The notes beneath the pieces are model-generated. The model saw only the letters and a program-made list of their open reading frames with translations. It was not told where the DNA came from and searched no databases. The position numbers were made by a program, and so were the translations under genes. DNA of 64,000 nucleotides, from NCBI RefSeq assembly GCF_012933545.1, contig NZ_JAADJU010000008.1, forward strand, positions 1 through 64,000, written 5' to 3'. Below, one piece after another: positions 10,894 through 24,361 of the stretch (position 1 is the first letter of the stretch; each line of letters begins with the position of its first letter). The stretch comes from Rouxiella aceris. Its GTDB lineage: Bacteria; Pseudomonadota; Gammaproteobacteria; Enterobacterales; Enterobacteriaceae.

Positions 10894-12363
10894 ATGTTTA
10901 GCCTGGAAACGCTGGATCTGATGCTGGCCATCAAGGAAGCCGAACTGATCGACGAACTGATCCTGACGCTGCTGGCAACCCCACAGTTGGCGGTTTTCTT
11001 TGAGAAATTTCCCCGGCTAAAACGTGCGTTGAGTAAAGACCTGCCGGCCTGGCGATTTCGCCTGCAGCAACGTATCCATGACACACCGGTACCTCAGGGA
11101 CTGGCAAAGGAGTTCTATCTCTACCAGCATTGCCAGCAAAGTAGCGCCGGGGTGTTTCACAGCGAGCTGGAGAGCTCGGTAGAGCAGCTGGAACAGCTTA
11201 ATTCCCCTTTTGCCACCGAGGCTCGTTCACTGATGGCCCACCAGGCCAAAATCGACAATGCCAGCAGTAACGGCAGTTTTCACGGCCTGTTTATGCAACG
11301 CTGGCGGCTGAATATCACCTTTCAAACCGTGACACTGCATCATCAACTGCTCGAGCAGGAACAGGAACAGTTGCAAAACGAGCTGGAACAGCGGCTTGAA
11401 CTCAGTGGTGAACTCTCTCCTTTATTAGTAGAAAACGATGCTGCCGCAGGCCGATTGTGGGACATGAGTAAAGGTAAACGTCAGAGGGGGGATTATCAGT
11501 CGCTGATCCGCTACGGCATGTTTTTGCAACAACAACCGGAGCTGCAACAGCTGGCCGAACAGCTGGGCCGCAGCCAGACGGCAAAAGCCAATCCTCACGA
11601 AGAAGCCAAAATGGAGCCTTATCGGCTGATGGTCAGAGAACCGGCGACGGTGCCGGAAGAGGTCAATGGCATTAATCATAGTGACGATATTTTGCGGCTA
11701 CTGCCGAGCGAGCTGGCCACGTTGGGTATACCTGAGCTGGAAGTGGATTTTTATCGTCGCTTGCTGGAAAAACGCCTGATGACCTATCGTCTGCAAGGGG
11801 ATATCTGGCGTGAAAAAGTGGTTATGCGCCCGGTGGTCTATCAGCAACAGGAGCCACAGCCGCGCGGTCCTTTTGTGGTGTGTGTCGATACCTCAGGCTC
11901 AATGGGCGGCTTTAATGAACAGTGCTCCAAGGCGTTCTGCCTGGCACTGCTGCGCATTGCCTTGGCCGATCATCGACGCGTACATATTATGTTGTTTGCC
12001 AGCGAAGTGATCCATTATGAACTGACCTCGGCCAGCGGGCTGGAGCAGGCGATGCGCTTTTTGGGGCAGCATTTTCGTGGTGGCACCGATTTGGCCGCCT
12101 GTTTGAGTGCCACCCTGGACAAGCTGGCGACCCCGGAATGGCAAGATGCCGATGCGGTAATTATCTCGGATTTTATCGCCCAGCGCTTGCCTGACGAGAT
12201 CCAGCAGCGGGTCAAACAGCAACAGAACCAACAGCGTCATCGTTTTCATGCCTTGGCGATGTCGCACTATGGCAAACCGGGGATTATGCGTATCTTTGAT
12301 CATATCTGGCGCTTTGACACTGGCATAAAAAGCCGCGTACAGCGTCGCTGGAAGCGCCCTTAA
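10894..12363 (+). CDS. viaA: VWA-domain protein ViaA
   Basis: Partner of RavA, 489 residues. The C-terminal von Willebrand A domain (about 325-485) has an intact metal-ion-dependent adhesion site: DTSGSMGG, then FRGGTDL and the VIISDF segment. The N-terminal half is helical and rich in Gln and Glu. It stimulates the RavA ATPase in E. coli. It is translated directly after ravA. asnC begins only 16 bp after its stop, the place where asnA sits in E. coli. Confidence 0.93.
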   Translation: MFSLETLDLMLAIKEAELIDELILTLLATPQLAVFFEKFPRLKRALSKDLPAWRFRLQQRIHDTPVPQGLAKEFYLYQHCQQSSAGVFHSELESSVEQLEQLNSPFATEARSLMAHQAKIDNASSNGSFHGLFMQRWRLNITFQTVTLHHQLLEQEQEQLQNELEQRLELSGELSPLLVENDAAAGRLWDMSKGKRQRGDYQSLIRYGMFLQQQPELQQLAEQLGRSQTAKANPHEEAKMEPYRLMVREPATVPEEVNGINHSDDILRLLPSELATLGIPELEVDFYRRLLEKRLMTYRLQGDIWREKVVMRPVVYQQQEPQPRGPFVVCVDTSGSMGGFNEQCSKAFCLALLRIALADHRRVHIMLFASEVIHYELTSASGLEQAMRFLGQHFRGGTDLAACLSATLDKLATPEWQDADAVIISDFIAQRLPDEIQQRVKQQQNQQRHRFHALAMSHYGKPGIMRIFDHIWRFDTGIKSRVQRRWKRP

Positions 12364-12379
12364 CAAGAGAAACCTAGCC

Positions 12380-12841
12380 ATGTCCGAAAGCTACCAAATT
12401 GACGATCTCGATCGCGGCATACTCAATGCCCTGATGGACAATGCCCGTACCGCTTATGCCGAACTGGCAAAAATCTTTAACGTTAGTCCGGGGACGATCC
12501 ACGTCAGAGTAGAAAAAATGAAGCAGGCTGGCGTTATCACCGGCGCCTGCGTCAATGTTGATCCCAAGCGTCTCGGCTATGACGTTTGCTGTTTTATCGG
12601 CATTATTCTCAAGAGTGCCAAAGACTACCCCTCTGCGCTTAAACGTCTGGAAAGTCTGGAAGAAGTGGTAGAAGCCTACTACACCACCGGCCATTACAGC
12701 ATTTTTATCAAAGTGATGTGTCGCTCCATTGATGCCTTGCAACAGGTACTTATCAACAAGATCCAGACCATTGACGAGATCCAGTCAACTGAAACCCTAA
12801 TCTCCTTGCAGAACCCTATCATGCGTACGATCCAGCCCTGA
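12380..12841 (+). CDS. asnC: Lrp/AsnC-family regulator AsnC
   Basis: Asparagine-responsive regulator of 153 residues. The N-terminal helix-turn-helix is in about residues 8-55 (LAKIFNVSPGTIHVRVEKM). The C-terminal RAM effector domain follows, with TTGHYSIFIKVMC. In E. coli it activates the divergent asnA gene. Here asnA is missing, and asnC instead follows viaA on the same strand after 16 bp, so read-through from ravA-viaA is possible. Its remaining target is not visible here. Confidence 0.93.
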   Translation: MSESYQIDDLDRGILNALMDNARTAYAELAKIFNVSPGTIHVRVEKMKQAGVITGACVNVDPKRLGYDVCCFIGIILKSAKDYPSALKRLESLEEVVEAYYTTGHYSIFIKVMCRSIDALQQVLINKIQTIDEIQSTETLISLQNPIMRTIQP

Positions 12842-12931
12842 TTACAAAATTTCTATCCCCCTATTATCCACAGGTAGATCCCAGCTGATTCACAGCGTAC
12901 AATAGCCATTCTTTTTTCGGGTAAGAGCATT

Positions 12932-13375
12932 ATGTCTGACGTAACCCTGATCAGTGGCAGTACGCTTGGCAGCGCGGAATATGTCGCTGAACACCTGGCA
13001 GAGAAGCTGGAAGAAGCGGGTTTTACTACCGCCATGTTCCACGGACCTGAACTCTATGAGCTCCCAACCGAAGGTATCTGGCTGGTGGTCTCGTCAACGC
13101 ATGGTGCTGGCGAGGTTCCTGACAACATTCAGCCTCTCCTTGAGCAGATAGAAGATCAGCAGCCCGATCTTTCCAAAGTCCGTTTTGGCGCACTGGGTTT
13201 AGGCAGCAGTGAATACGATACTTTTTGCGGCGCGATCCGCACTTTGGATCAAAAACTGACGTCTTTGGGTGCCAAAAGGATCGGCGATCGACTGGAGATC
13301 GACGTCACGCAACATGAAATTCCGGAGGATCCTGCCGAGATTTGGGTCCTCAACTGGATTAATTTACTCAAATAA
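12932..13375 (+). CDS. mioC: FMN-binding flavoprotein MioC
   Basis: Flavodoxin-like protein of 147 residues, the E. coli length. The FMN phosphate loop is SGSTLGSAEY near residue 10, followed by SSTHGAGEVPDN and GLGSSEYDTFCGA. It has been linked to biotin synthase activity in vitro. It lies immediately upstream of oriC and reads towards it. Transcription from mioC into the origin is a known modulator in E. coli. Confidence 0.95.
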   Translation: MSDVTLISGSTLGSAEYVAEHLAEKLEEAGFTTAMFHGPELYELPTEGIWLVVSSTHGAGEVPDNIQPLLEQIEDQQPDLSKVRFGALGLGSSEYDTFCGAIRTLDQKLTSLGAKRIGDRLEIDVTQHEIPEDPAEIWVLNWINLLK

Positions 13376-13390
13376 GTGTAAATTTTATGC

Positions 13391-13660
13391 GATCAGTTGT
13401 GGATAACTATGCTTAAAAGCAGGGTACAACCGGTAGTTATCCCTCTAACAACCCTAGGCTTCATTTCGTGCTGTGCATAACTAGCCCTTTAGATCCCAGC
13501 TTATACTGTCCAGGATCACCGATCATTCACAGCATTTGATCCTCTCTAGCATATTGATCTAAAAAGACAATAAAGACTTATGCACAGAGGATCGAGATCC
13601 TAATAAGAGATAGTAGTAAGAGATCTTTAAATAAAAAGATCTTCTTTTAATTAGTGACGA
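13391..13660. other. oriC: chromosomal replication origin oriC
   Basis: Located between mioC and mnmG as in other enterics. DnaA boxes: R4 TTATCCACA on the minus strand (13398-13406), R2 TTATGCACA on the minus strand (13472-13480), R5/M-like TCATTCACA (13523-13531) and R1-position TTATGCACA on the plus strand (13578-13586). An R3-position TTATCC lies at 13437-13442. Three 13-mers of the unwinding element are at 13600-13612, 13613-13625 and 13629-13641. An IHF-like GATCAAT element lies near 13552. About a dozen GATC sites are present. Confidence 0.95.
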
Positions 13661-13671
13661 TCCCCTGGGAC

Positions 13672-13699
13672 TTGTGGAACCTCCAAACTCGCGTAGAAT
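13672..13699 (+). promoter_or_regulatory. mnmG (gid) promoter
   Basis: -35 TTGTGG (13672-13677), 16-bp spacer, -10 TAGAAT (13694-13699), leading away from oriC into mnmG. It corresponds in position to the E. coli gid promoter, whose activity helps origin unwinding. Confidence 0.75.
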
Positions 13700-13753
13700 C
13701 CGTCATCCCAACGCAATACATCGATCATTCGTTGAACTTCGAGGTGCAGTACC

Positions 13754-15643
13754 ATGTTTTATCCGGATCAATTTGACGTCATTATCATCGGTGGTGGCCA
13801 TGCAGGCACCGAAGCCGCCATGGCAGCAGCCAGAATGGGACGTCAAACCCTGTTGTTAACCCATAATATCGACACGCTGGGACAGATGTCGTGCAACCCG
13901 GCAATTGGCGGGATCGGGAAAGGACATCTGGTTAAAGAAGTGGACGCCCTCGGGGGTTTGATGGCCACGGCGATCGATCATGCCGGCATCCAGTTTAGGA
14001 TACTAAACGCAAGCAAGGGACCCGCTGTCAGAGCGACCCGAGCACAGGCCGACCGCGTGCTTTACCGCCAGGCTGTGCGTACCGCATTGGAAAACCAACC
14101 CAATCTGATGATCTTTCAACAGGCTGTTGAAGACCTGATCGTCGAAAACGATCGTGTGGCGGGTGCGGTAACCCAGATGGGACTTAAATTCCGCGCCAAA
14201 GCGGTGGTATTGACCGTCGGGACTTTCCTCGATGGCAAGATCCATATTGGCCTGGAAAACTACAGCGGTGGCCGTGCCGGCGATCCTCCGGCTATCTCGC
14301 TATCACGACGTCTGCGCGAGCTTCCGCTGCGCGTTAACCGTCTTAAAACCGGGACACCGCCGCGTATCGATGCCCGCAGTATCGATTTCAGCGTTCTCGG
14401 CCAACAACATGGCGACGAGATTCCCCCGGTGTTCTCGTTTATGGGCAATGCTGCACAGCATCCGCGTCAGATCCCGTGCTACATCACCTATACCAACGAA
14501 AAAACCCATGATGTGATCCGCAATAACCTCGATCGCAGCCCAATGTATGCCGGGATCATCGAAGGGATCGGTCCACGTTACTGCCCATCGATCGAAGATA
14601 AAGTGATGCGCTTTGCCGATCGCAATGCTCATCAGATCTTCCTGGAACCCGAAGGCCTGACCAGCAACGAAGTCTATCCAAACGGTATCTCCACCAGCCT
14701 GCCTTTTGACGTACAGATGAAGATCGTCCGTTCAATGCAGGGCATGGAAAATGCGGTGATCGTGCGTCCTGGCTATGCGATCGAATATGATTTCTTCGAT
14801 CCGCGCGATCTGAAACCGACGTTGGAAAGCAAATTTATTCCGGGGCTGTTCTTTGCCGGCCAAATCAACGGCACTACCGGCTACGAAGAAGCCGCCGCCC
14901 AAGGCCTGCTGGCGGGTATGAATGCCGCTCGTCATGCCACAGAACAAGAAGGCTGGGCGCCACGTCGCGACCAGGCCTACCTCGGTGTATTGGTCGACGA
15001 CCTGTGCACCCTGGGTACCAAAGAACCGTACCGCATGTTTACCTCGCGCGCCGAATACCGCCTGATGCTGCGTGAAGACAACGCCGATCTGCGTCTGACC
15101 GAAAAAGGCCGCGAGTTGGGCCTGGTCGACGATCTGCGCTGGGCGCGTTACAACCAGAAACTGGAGATGATCGAGCAAGAACGCCAGCGTCTGCGCGGTA
15201 TCTGGGTCAATCCGCATCACGCTCAGGTTGAAGAGATCAATACTCGCCTTTCTGCGCCGCTGTCAAAAGAAGCCAGTGCCGAAGAGTTGTTGCGTCGTCC
15301 CGAAATGACTTATCAACTGCTGACCAGCCTGCAGGCATTTGCCCCTGCGGTGACCGATGCTCAGGCTGCTGAACAGGTCGAAATTCAGGTTAAATACGAA
15401 GGTTATATTGCTCGTCAGCAGGAAGAGATCGAAAAACAACAGCGCAATGAAAATACGCTGCTGCCGGAAGGTCTGGACTATCGTCAGGTCAATGGCTTAT
15501 CCAACGAAGTGATCGCCAAACTGAATGACCATCGTCCAACGTCGATCGGGCAAGCCACGCGCATTTCGGGGATCACCCCGGCTGCCATCTCAATTTTACT
15601 GGTCTGGCTGAAAAAACAGGGTCTGCTGCGTCGCAGCGCCTGA
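13754..15643 (+). CDS. mnmG: tRNA uridine-34 carboxymethylaminomethyl enzyme MnmG
   Basis: FAD-dependent subunit of the MnmEG complex, which installs the cmnm5 group at wobble U34 of several tRNAs. It has 629 residues. The FAD loop GGGHAG is at residues 13-18, [11 protein letters not shown] and the [13 protein letters not shown] segment follow, and the C-terminal helical domain binds MnmE and tRNA. GAGGTG seven bases upstream supports the ATG. The partner mnmE is in this window at 43085-44449. Confidence 0.97.
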   Translation: MFYPDQFDVIIIGGGHAGTEAAMAAARMGRQTLLLTHNIDTLGQMSCNPAIGGIGKGHLVKEVDALGGLMATAIDHAGIQFRILNASKGPAVRATRAQADRVLYRQAVRTALENQPNLMIFQQAVEDLIVENDRVAGAVTQMGLKFRAKAVVLTVGTFLDGKIHIGLENYSGGRAGDPPAISLSRRLRELPLRVNRLKTGTPPRIDARSIDFSVLGQQHGDEIPPVFSFMGNAAQHPRQIPCYITYTNEKTHDVIRNNLDRSPMYAGIIEGIGPRYCPSIEDKVMRFADRNAHQIFLEPEGLTSNEVYPNGISTSLPFDVQMKIVRSMQGMENAVIVRPGYAIEYDFFDPRDLKPTLESKFIPGLFFAGQINGTTGYEEAAAQGLLAGMNAARHATEQEGWAPRRDQAYLGVLVDDLCTLGTKEPYRMFTSRAEYRLMLREDNADLRLTEKGRELGLVDDLRWARYNQKLEMIEQERQRLRGIWVNPHHAQVEEINTRLSAPLSKEASAEELLRRPEMTYQLLTSLQAFAPAVTDAQAAEQVEIQVKYEGYIARQQEEIEKQQRNENTLLPEGLDYRQVNGLSNEVIAKLNDHRPTSIGQATRISGITPAAISILLVWLKKQGLLRRSA

Positions 15644-15821
15644 TTTAAGCATATCGGTGGTTGCGAGTTAGCTCGTGGCCACCGCGTAAGACTTTTTCTG
15701 CTTTGGATACCGATGGACTCCTGGCTCTGTGCTTTGAACCCTGGTTCACCTTGGGTTCTGCTCATCCAGTTGGCTGATATACCCGGTCTGATCGGTATCA
15801 GATTTCGTCAAGGACACTACC

Positions 15822-16442
15822 ATGCAAAAGAAACTGGACTCGCTGCTTGCCAAGGCAGGAATAGCGCTACCCGATCAACAAAAACATCAACTGATTGGCT
15901 ATGTCGAGTTGCTGCATAAATGGAACAAGGCCTATAACCTGACCTCGGTACGCGATCCTATGCAGATGCTGGTACGTCATATCCTCGATAGCATCGTGGT
16001 CAACCCACATTTGAGCGGCAGCCGCTTTATCGATGTCGGTACCGGACCGGGCCTGCCAGGTATTCCGTTGGCCATTGTTCGTCCTGACGCTCATTTTACG
16101 CTGCTTGATAGCCTGGGAAAACGCGTACGCTTCCTGCGCCAGGTTCAGCATGAGCTGGGACTGAAAAATGTCGAGGCAGTGCAAAGCCGGGTTGAGGACT
16201 TTATCCCAGAACCGGCGTTTGACGGCGTAATAAGTCGGGCATTTGCCTCGTTACAGGATATGCTCAGTTGGTGCCATCATTTGCCGGTAGAAGGGCAGGG
16301 ACGTTTCTACGCTCTCAAGGGAATACGTCCTGATGAGGAGTTGGCGAGTTTACCGGCAGGTATTCAATTACAAGAGATCGTCAAGTTGCAGGTGCCAGAA
16401 CTTGAAGGTGAAAGGCATTTAGTGATCCTCAAGGCTTTCTAA
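15822..16442 (+). CDS. rsmG: 16S rRNA m7G527 methyltransferase RsmG
   Basis: SAM-dependent methyltransferase of 206 residues. The SAM-binding motif [15 protein letters not shown] and the conserved [12 protein letters not shown] segment are present. It methylates G527 of 16S rRNA; loss gives low-level streptomycin resistance in relatives. It follows mnmG after 178 bp, a gap that contains only an imperfect hairpin at about 15656-15683. Confidence 0.96.
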   Translation: MQKKLDSLLAKAGIALPDQQKHQLIGYVELLHKWNKAYNLTSVRDPMQMLVRHILDSIVVNPHLSGSRFIDVGTGPGLPGIPLAIVRPDAHFTLLDSLGKRVRFLRQVQHELGLKNVEAVQSRVEDFIPEPAFDGVISRAFASLQDMLSWCHHLPVEGQGRFYALKGIRPDEELASLPAGIQLQEIVKLQVPELEGERHLVILKAF

Positions 16443-17083
16443 GTTTGTTTTACATCAATAAAATGGTCGGAAGTAAATTGTGTTATTAAGGTAAAAATAA
16501 GCAAGCTAACTAGTTTGCCGATTAATTGTCTTTTTACCTTTCATTTACAGCCTGGCATCACCGTGTTGACCTTTTGTGTTTACCGTTTGGTGAAATCATC
16601 ATTTTTGAAATTGAAAAGGATGTGAGTGTCAGATAATCAGGTTGTAATGAAAATGTTGTTATTTGTTGGTTATATGTATAAAAAATGGGAAGTTAATTGA
16701 ATTTTGCTTTTTGTCTGACTGCCTGGCTTTATAACTTTCTGTTTTTTATGGTTTTTAAAAAGCTTTTTTAGTTAAAGACAATCAAATGCCCGACGGTATA
16801 TGGGCGCAGAGAAACATTTTTTGTGATCACCTTCACGCTTCTTTGTATCTTGATTGAATAACTCAACAACCATTGTGTGGTTTATTAGCAGGATAGTTTC
16901 CTTAGGGAAATAGCGATAAAAAGGTAAATTTAAATAATTGTTCACCTTTTCGCTACTTATCCATTGAATTCGTTTGAGTGGCCCGTATAATTTGCTCGTT
17001 TTTTGCTGCTTGACTCCTTTGGGTAAAGGCAGTGTTATACGGCATTCAGCATACCTCCAGTTAGGTACGAGAGAATAAACGTC
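16443..17083. other. rsmG-atpI intergenic region
   Basis: A 640-bp AT-rich gap of a size similar to that in E. coli. The only assigned signal is the atp promoter near its right end. No ORF with a credible ribosome binding site and no terminator hairpin with a T-run was seen in the first 500 bp. Confidence 0.6.
16964..16991 (+). promoter_or_regulatory. atp operon promoter
   Basis: -35 TTGAAT (16964-16969), 16-bp spacer, -10 TATAAT (16986-16991), about 93 bp ahead of the atpI start. A consensus -10 fits a strong housekeeping promoter. Confidence 0.72.
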
Positions 17084-17476
17084 ATGTCTGTGTCTTACTC
17101 CTTATACGATAAGAACGGCGGGAAAGTAGCGAGAAAGCTGTTAATACTGCAGCTATTGACGTTTGTCCTACTCAGTGCAGCATTTGGGTTGAAAAGCCTG
17201 TTGTGGTCTACCTCCGCGCTTATGGGAGGCATGGCTGCCTGGTTACCGAATGCACTGTTTATGCTGTATGCGTGGCGCCATCAGGCGCAAACAACGGTCT
17301 CTGGACGAGTTGCCTGGTCATTTGCCATTGGGGAAGCGCTGAAGGTTTTGGTGACCATAACGCTGTTGGTTATGGCGCTGGGGTTGTTCAAGGCGGCTTT
17401 TACTCCGTTGGGTTTGGCCTATTTAACTGTGCTAATCACACAGATAGTAGCGCCGGCCGTGTTGAATCGGTCGTAA
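17084..17476 (+). CDS. atpI: ATP synthase accessory protein AtpI
   Basis: Small membrane protein of 130 residues with four hydrophobic segments and the conserved MLYAWRHQAQT loop. AtpI is the first gene of the atp operon, aids c-ring assembly in some bacteria and is dispensable in E. coli. It differs from E. coli AtpI by a few extra residues at the N-terminus (SLYDKNGGKVARK). Confidence 0.94.
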   Translation: MSVSYSLYDKNGGKVARKLLILQLLTFVLLSAAFGLKSLLWSTSALMGGMAAWLPNALFMLYAWRHQAQTTVSGRVAWSFAIGEALKVLVTITLLVMALGLFKAAFTPLGLAYLTVLITQIVAPAVLNRS

Positions 17477-17503
17477 CCGTAGATAACCGTACTTAACTAC
17501 TAA

Positions 17504-18301
<798 letters not shown>

Positions 18302-18332
18302 TTTTCTTTCAACACTACTGCGTTTTAACTGA

Positions 18333-18616
<284 letters not shown>

Positions 18617-18656
18617 TAGACATCGACTAATTTCACTTTGAAAGAGGCATTGTGCT

Positions 18657-19127
18657 GTGAATCTTAACGCAACAATCCTCGGCCAGGCTATCGCGTTTGT
18701 CCTGTTTGTCTTGTTCTGTATGAAGTACGTATGGCCGCCAATTATGGCTGCCATCGAAAAACGTCAAAAAGAAATTGCTGACGGTTTGGCTTCTACAGAA
18801 CGAGCTAAAAAAGAGCTGGATTTAGCGCAAGCTGATGCGACCGACCAACTGACTAAAGCCAAGGCAGAAGCCCAGGTGATCATTGAGCAAGCTAACAAGC
18901 GCAAGTCTCAGATCATCGATGAAGCTAAAACTGAAGCTGAGCAGGAACGTAACAAAATCGTGACGCAAGCGAAGGCAGAGATCGACGCAGAACGTCAACG
19001 TGCTCGTGAAGAGTTACGTAAACAAGTCGGTATTTTGGCTATTGCTGGCGCCGAGAAAATCATCGAACGTTCCGTGGATGAAGCTGCTAACAGCGACATC
19101 GTTGATAAACTGGTCGCTGAACTGTAA
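18657..19127 (+). CDS. atpF: F0F1 ATP synthase subunit b
   Basis: Peripheral stalk subunit of 156 residues. One N-terminal transmembrane helix (about 5-25) is followed by a long charged coiled coil. The start is GTG with AAAGAGG upstream. It anchors the F1 catalytic head to subunit a as a dimer. Confidence 0.97.
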   Translation: MNLNATILGQAIAFVLFVLFCMKYVWPPIMAAIEKRQKEIADGLASTERAKKELDLAQADATDQLTKAKAEAQVIIEQANKRKSQIIDEAKTEAEQERNKIVTQAKAEIDAERQRAREELRKQVGILAIAGAEKIIERSVDEAANSDIVDKLVAEL

Positions 19128-19141
19128 GGAGGGAGGGGCTG

Positions 19142-19675
19142 ATGTCTGAATTTGTTACGGTAGCTCGCCCCTACGCCAAAGCAGCTTTTGACTTTGCCGT
19201 TGAGCACCAAAGCTTAGATCGCTGGCAGTCCATGTTAGCGTTCTCGGCTGAAGTCACCCGTGATGAACAGATCGAAGAATTGCTCTCTGGTGCAACTGCA
19301 CCTGAAGCGCTCTCTGCAACGTTTATTGCGATATGTGGTGAACAACTCGACGACGCGGGCCAGAACCTGATTAGGGTAATGGCCGAAAACAAACGTTTAC
19401 GTGTTCTTCCTGAAGTGTTGCAACAGTTTATTGAACTGCGTGCAGCCTTAGAGGCGACGGTGGAAGTGGAAGTCACTTCTGCTAGCGCGCTGTCTGAAGA
19501 ACAGCAGGCAAAAATTGCTGCTGCGATGGAAAAACGTTTGTCTCGCAAAGTTAAGCTGAATTGCAAAATTGACAAGTCTGTTCTTGCCGGTGTCGTAATC
19601 CGTGCAGGTGATATGGTGATTGATGGCAGCGTTCGCAGTCGTCTTGAACGCCTGGCAGACGTCTTGCAGTCTTAA
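19142..19675 (+). CDS. atpH: F0F1 ATP synthase subunit delta
   Basis: Peripheral stalk subunit of 177 residues linking subunit b to the alpha subunits. The N-terminal helical domain begins [13 protein letters not shown]. The conserved C-terminal segment is [22 protein letters not shown]. The start follows a strong AGGAGGGAG. Confidence 0.97.
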   Translation: MSEFVTVARPYAKAAFDFAVEHQSLDRWQSMLAFSAEVTRDEQIEELLSGATAPEALSATFIAICGEQLDDAGQNLIRVMAENKRLRVLPEVLQQFIELRAALEATVEVEVTSASALSEEQQAKIAAAMEKRLSRKVKLNCKIDKSVLAGVVIRAGDMVIDGSVRSRLERLADVLQS

Positions 19676-19687
19676 GGGGACTGGAGC

Positions 19688-21229
19688 ATGCAACTGAATT
19701 CCACCGAAATCAGCGAACTGATCAAGCAGCGCATTGCTCAGTTCAATGTGGTGAGCGAAGCTCACAATGAAGGTACTATCGTTTCCGTCAGTGACGGGAT
19801 CATCCGCGTGCACGGCCTTGCCGATGTCATGCAAGGCGAAATGATTGCGCTGCCGGGTAACCGTTACGCTATCGCCCTGAACCTGGAGCGCGACTCTGTA
19901 GGTGCCGTAGTTATGGGCCCTTACGCTGACCTCGCCGAAGGTATGAAAGTAAAATGTACGGGTCGTATCCTGGAAGTTCCAGTTGGCCGCGGCCTGCTGG
20001 GTCGTGTGGTTAACACCCTGGGTGCACCTATTGACGGTAAAGGTCCGGTTGATAACGACGGCTTCTCCGCTGTTGAAGCAATCGCACCTGGCGTTATCGA
20101 TCGTCAATCCGTTGACGAACCTGTTCAGACTGGCTACAAGTCAGTCGATGCCATGATCCCAATTGGTCGTGGTCAGCGTGAACTGGTCATCGGTGACCGT
20201 CAAACCGGTAAAACTGCTCTGGCTATTGATGCGATCATCAACCAGCGCGATTCCGGTATCAAATGTATTTATGTCGCTATCGGCCAGAAAGCTTCCACCA
20301 TTTCCAACGTGGTTCGCAAACTGGAAGAACACGGCGCTCTGGCAAATACCATCGTGGTTGTTGCTACTGCATCTGAATCAGCTGCACTGCAATACCTGGC
20401 ACCGTACTCTGGTTGCGCGATGGGTGAATACTTCCGTGACCGCGGTGAAGATGCCCTGATCGTATATGATGACCTGTCTAAACAGGCCGTTGCATACCGT
20501 CAGATCTCCCTGCTGTTACGTCGTCCGCCAGGCCGTGAAGCTTACCCAGGTGACGTGTTCTATCTCCACTCCCGTTTGCTGGAACGTGCTGCACGCGTTA
20601 ACGCTGCCTACGTTGAAGCATTTACCAACGGTGAAGTGAAAGGTAAAACCGGCTCTCTGACCGCGCTGCCAATTATCGAAACCCAAGCGGGTGACGTTTC
20701 CGCGTTCGTTCCGACCAACGTAATTTCCATTACCGATGGTCAGATCTTCCTGGAATCCAACCTGTTTAACGCCGGTATTCGTCCTGCGGTTAACCCGGGT
20801 ATCTCCGTATCCCGTGTTGGTGGTGCTGCTCAGACCAAGATCATGAAAAAACTGTCCGGTGGTATCCGTACCGCTCTGGCACAATATCGTGAACTGGCTG
20901 CGTTCTCACAGTTTGCATCCGATCTGGATGATGCAACGCGTAAACAGTTGAACCATGGTCAGAAAGTGACCGAGCTGCTGAAACAGAAACAATATGCGCC
21001 AATGTCTATCGTTGCGCAGTCTCTGATTCTGTTTGCTGCAGAACGTGGTTTCCTGGAAGACGTTGAATTGTCTAAAGTAGGCAGCTTTGAAGCTGCGCTG
21101 TTGGCTTATGCTGACCGCGAGCATGCCGATCTTATGCAACAAATCAACCAAACTGGCGCGTATAACGATGAGATCGAGGGGAAATTCAAAAATATCCTCG
21201 AAACCTTCAAGGCAACCCAGTCCTGGTAA
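19688..21229 (+). CDS. atpA: F0F1 ATP synthase subunit alpha
   Basis: Non-catalytic nucleotide-binding F1 subunit, 513 residues as in E. coli. It has P-loop GDRQTGKTA (around residue 170), the conserved [13 protein letters not shown] segment and the C-terminal bundle. It alternates with beta in the alpha3beta3 hexamer. Confidence 0.98.
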   Translation: MQLNSTEISELIKQRIAQFNVVSEAHNEGTIVSVSDGIIRVHGLADVMQGEMIALPGNRYAIALNLERDSVGAVVMGPYADLAEGMKVKCTGRILEVPVGRGLLGRVVNTLGAPIDGKGPVDNDGFSAVEAIAPGVIDRQSVDEPVQTGYKSVDAMIPIGRGQRELVIGDRQTGKTALAIDAIINQRDSGIKCIYVAIGQKASTISNVVRKLEEHGALANTIVVVATASESAALQYLAPYSGCAMGEYFRDRGEDALIVYDDLSKQAVAYRQISLLLRRPPGREAYPGDVFYLHSRLLERAARVNAAYVEAFTNGEVKGKTGSLTALPIIETQAGDVSAFVPTNVISITDGQIFLESNLFNAGIRPAVNPGISVSRVGGAAQTKIMKKLSGGIRTALAQYRELAAFSQFASDLDDATRKQLNHGQKVTELLKQKQYAPMSIVAQSLILFAAERGFLEDVELSKVGSFEAALLAYADREHADLMQQINQTGAYNDEIEGKFKNILETFKATQSW

Positions 21230-21300
21230 CACTAAGCGCGCCTGCTGCCCTGCACTAAGCAGATAAGCAGCAGGACGTTTGGTCATGAGGAGAAGCAGAG

Positions 21301-22167
21301 ATGGCCGGCGGAAAAGAGATACGTAGTAAGATCGGCAGCGTGCAAAACACGCAAAAGATCACTAAAGCGATGGAGATGGTCGCCGCCTCCAAAATGCGTA
21401 AAACGCAGGATCGCATGGCGGCCAGCCGTCCTTATGCAGATACCATTCGTAAAGTGATAGGTCACCTTGCGTTAGGTAATCTGGAATACAAGCACCCATA
21501 CCTGGACGAGCGTAAAATCAAGCGCGTTGGGTATTTGATTGTGTCTACCGATCGCGGTCTTTGTGGCGGTTTGAACATTAACCTGTTCAAAAAAGTGCTG
21601 ACAGAGATGAAAGGTTTGAATGAGCAGGGCGTCGAGGTTGACTTGGCTCTGATCGGTTCAAAAGCGGCCTCTTTCTTCGGTTCCGTGGGTGGCAACGTGG
21701 TTGCCCAGGTTACTGGCATGGGGGATAACCCTTCCCTGTCAGAACTGATCGGTCCGGTTAAAGTGATGCTGCAAGCCTTTGACGAAGGTCGTTTAGACAA
21801 GCTGTGTATTGTTAGCAATAAATTCGTCAATACCATGGCTCAGGAACCAAGAATCGTTCAGCTGCTGCCTCTTCCGCGTGCGGAAGAAGAAGGCGAACTG
21901 GCGAAGAAATCCTGGGATTACCTGTATGAGCCCGATCCTAAAGCGCTGCTGGATACCCTTCTGCGTCGCTATGTAGAGTCTCAGGTTTATCAGGGCGTCG
22001 TAGAAAACCTGGCCAGCGAACAGGCCGCGCGAATGGTAGCGATGAAAGCCGCAACCGATAACGGCGGCAGCCTGATCAAAGAGCTGCAGTTGGTATACAA
22101 CAAAGCTCGTCAGGCCAGCATCACTCAGGAACTCACCGAGATCGTCGGGGGAGCCTCCGCGGTTTAA
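21301..22167 (+). CDS. atpG: F0F1 ATP synthase subunit gamma
   Basis: Central rotor shaft of F1, 288 residues. N- and C-terminal helices forming the coiled coil are recognisable: [20 protein letters not shown] at the start and [14 protein letters not shown] at the end. It couples c-ring rotation to catalysis. Confidence 0.98.
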   Translation: MAGGKEIRSKIGSVQNTQKITKAMEMVAASKMRKTQDRMAASRPYADTIRKVIGHLALGNLEYKHPYLDERKIKRVGYLIVSTDRGLCGGLNINLFKKVLTEMKGLNEQGVEVDLALIGSKAASFFGSVGGNVVAQVTGMGDNPSLSELIGPVKVMLQAFDEGRLDKLCIVSNKFVNTMAQEPRIVQLLPLPRAEEEGELAKKSWDYLYEPDPKALLDTLLRRYVESQVYQGVVENLASEQAARMVAMKAATDNGGSLIKELQLVYNKARQASITQELTEIVGGASAV

Positions 22168-22172
22168 GCTAG

Positions 22173-23582
<1,410 letters not shown>

Positions 23583-23633
23583 TGTTCTCCCTTCGGGGTC
23601 AGGATCGTTGCAGTATTAAGAGAGGAAGGTGAC

Positions 23634-24056
23634 ATGGCTGATAAAGCTTACCATCTGGATGTTGTCAGTGCGGAAAAGAGAATGTTCTCCGGCCTGGTGC
23701 AAAAAATCCAGGTGACGGGTAGCGAAGGTGAACTGGGTATTTACCCGGGCCATGCTCCGCTGCTCACCGCCATCAAGCCTGGCATGGTGCGCATTGTTAA
23801 AGAACACGGTGAAGAAGAGTTTATCTATCTCTCCGGTGGCATCCTTGAGGTGCAACCGAATGCGACTACCGTGTTGGCTGACACTGCAATCCGTGGGGAA
23901 GACCTCGACGAAGCGCGCGCGCTTGAAGCTAAGCGTAAAGCGGAAGATCACATCAGTGGTTCTCACGGCGACGTCGACTATGCTCAGGCGTCAGCTGAAC
24001 TGGCTAAAGCGATCGCGCAACTTCGCGTTATCGAGTTGACCAGGAAGGCAATGTAA
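23634..24056 (+). CDS. atpC: F0F1 ATP synthase subunit epsilon
   Basis: Regulatory rotor subunit of 140 residues. An N-terminal beta-sandwich ([28 protein letters not shown]) is followed by a C-terminal helical hairpin that can inhibit ATP hydrolysis. Last gene of the operon, followed by a strong terminator. Confidence 0.97.
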   Translation: MADKAYHLDVVSAEKRMFSGLVQKIQVTGSEGELGIYPGHAPLLTAIKPGMVRIVKEHGEEEFIYLSGGILEVQPNATTVLADTAIRGEDLDEARALEAKRKAEDHISGSHGDVDYAQASAELAKAIAQLRVIELTRKAM

Positions 24057-24102
24057 CCGAGCGGGCAATCACCGGCACGGTTATACCAGCACTGCCAGTT
24101 AG

Positions 24103-24131
24103 AAAAGCGACCTGCGGGTCGCTTTTTTTTT
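24103..24131 (+). terminator. atp operon terminator
   Basis: AAAAGCGACC (24103-24112), TGCG loop and GGTCGCTTTT (24117-24126), running into a T-tract. It lies 46 bases after the atpC stop. Confidence 0.93.
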
Positions 24132-24361
24132 ACCTTTAAAAAAGCCGGTTTTTCGGTCTTTTCAGCATTCTATTACGTGCGTTTCAGTGGAATACTGTCG
24201 GCTTTTGCAGACAGTTTTAGCCCATTTTTTTTCATGTCGCTTATAGAGTGTGCAACCCTTGCACCATGCGGCCTGCGGGTAGTTTTTGCTGAAAAATATG
24301 TAGTAATCCGACCGCCTAACGGGTTACTTTTGTCAATCAAACTGGATTTGTCAGGTTGCTT

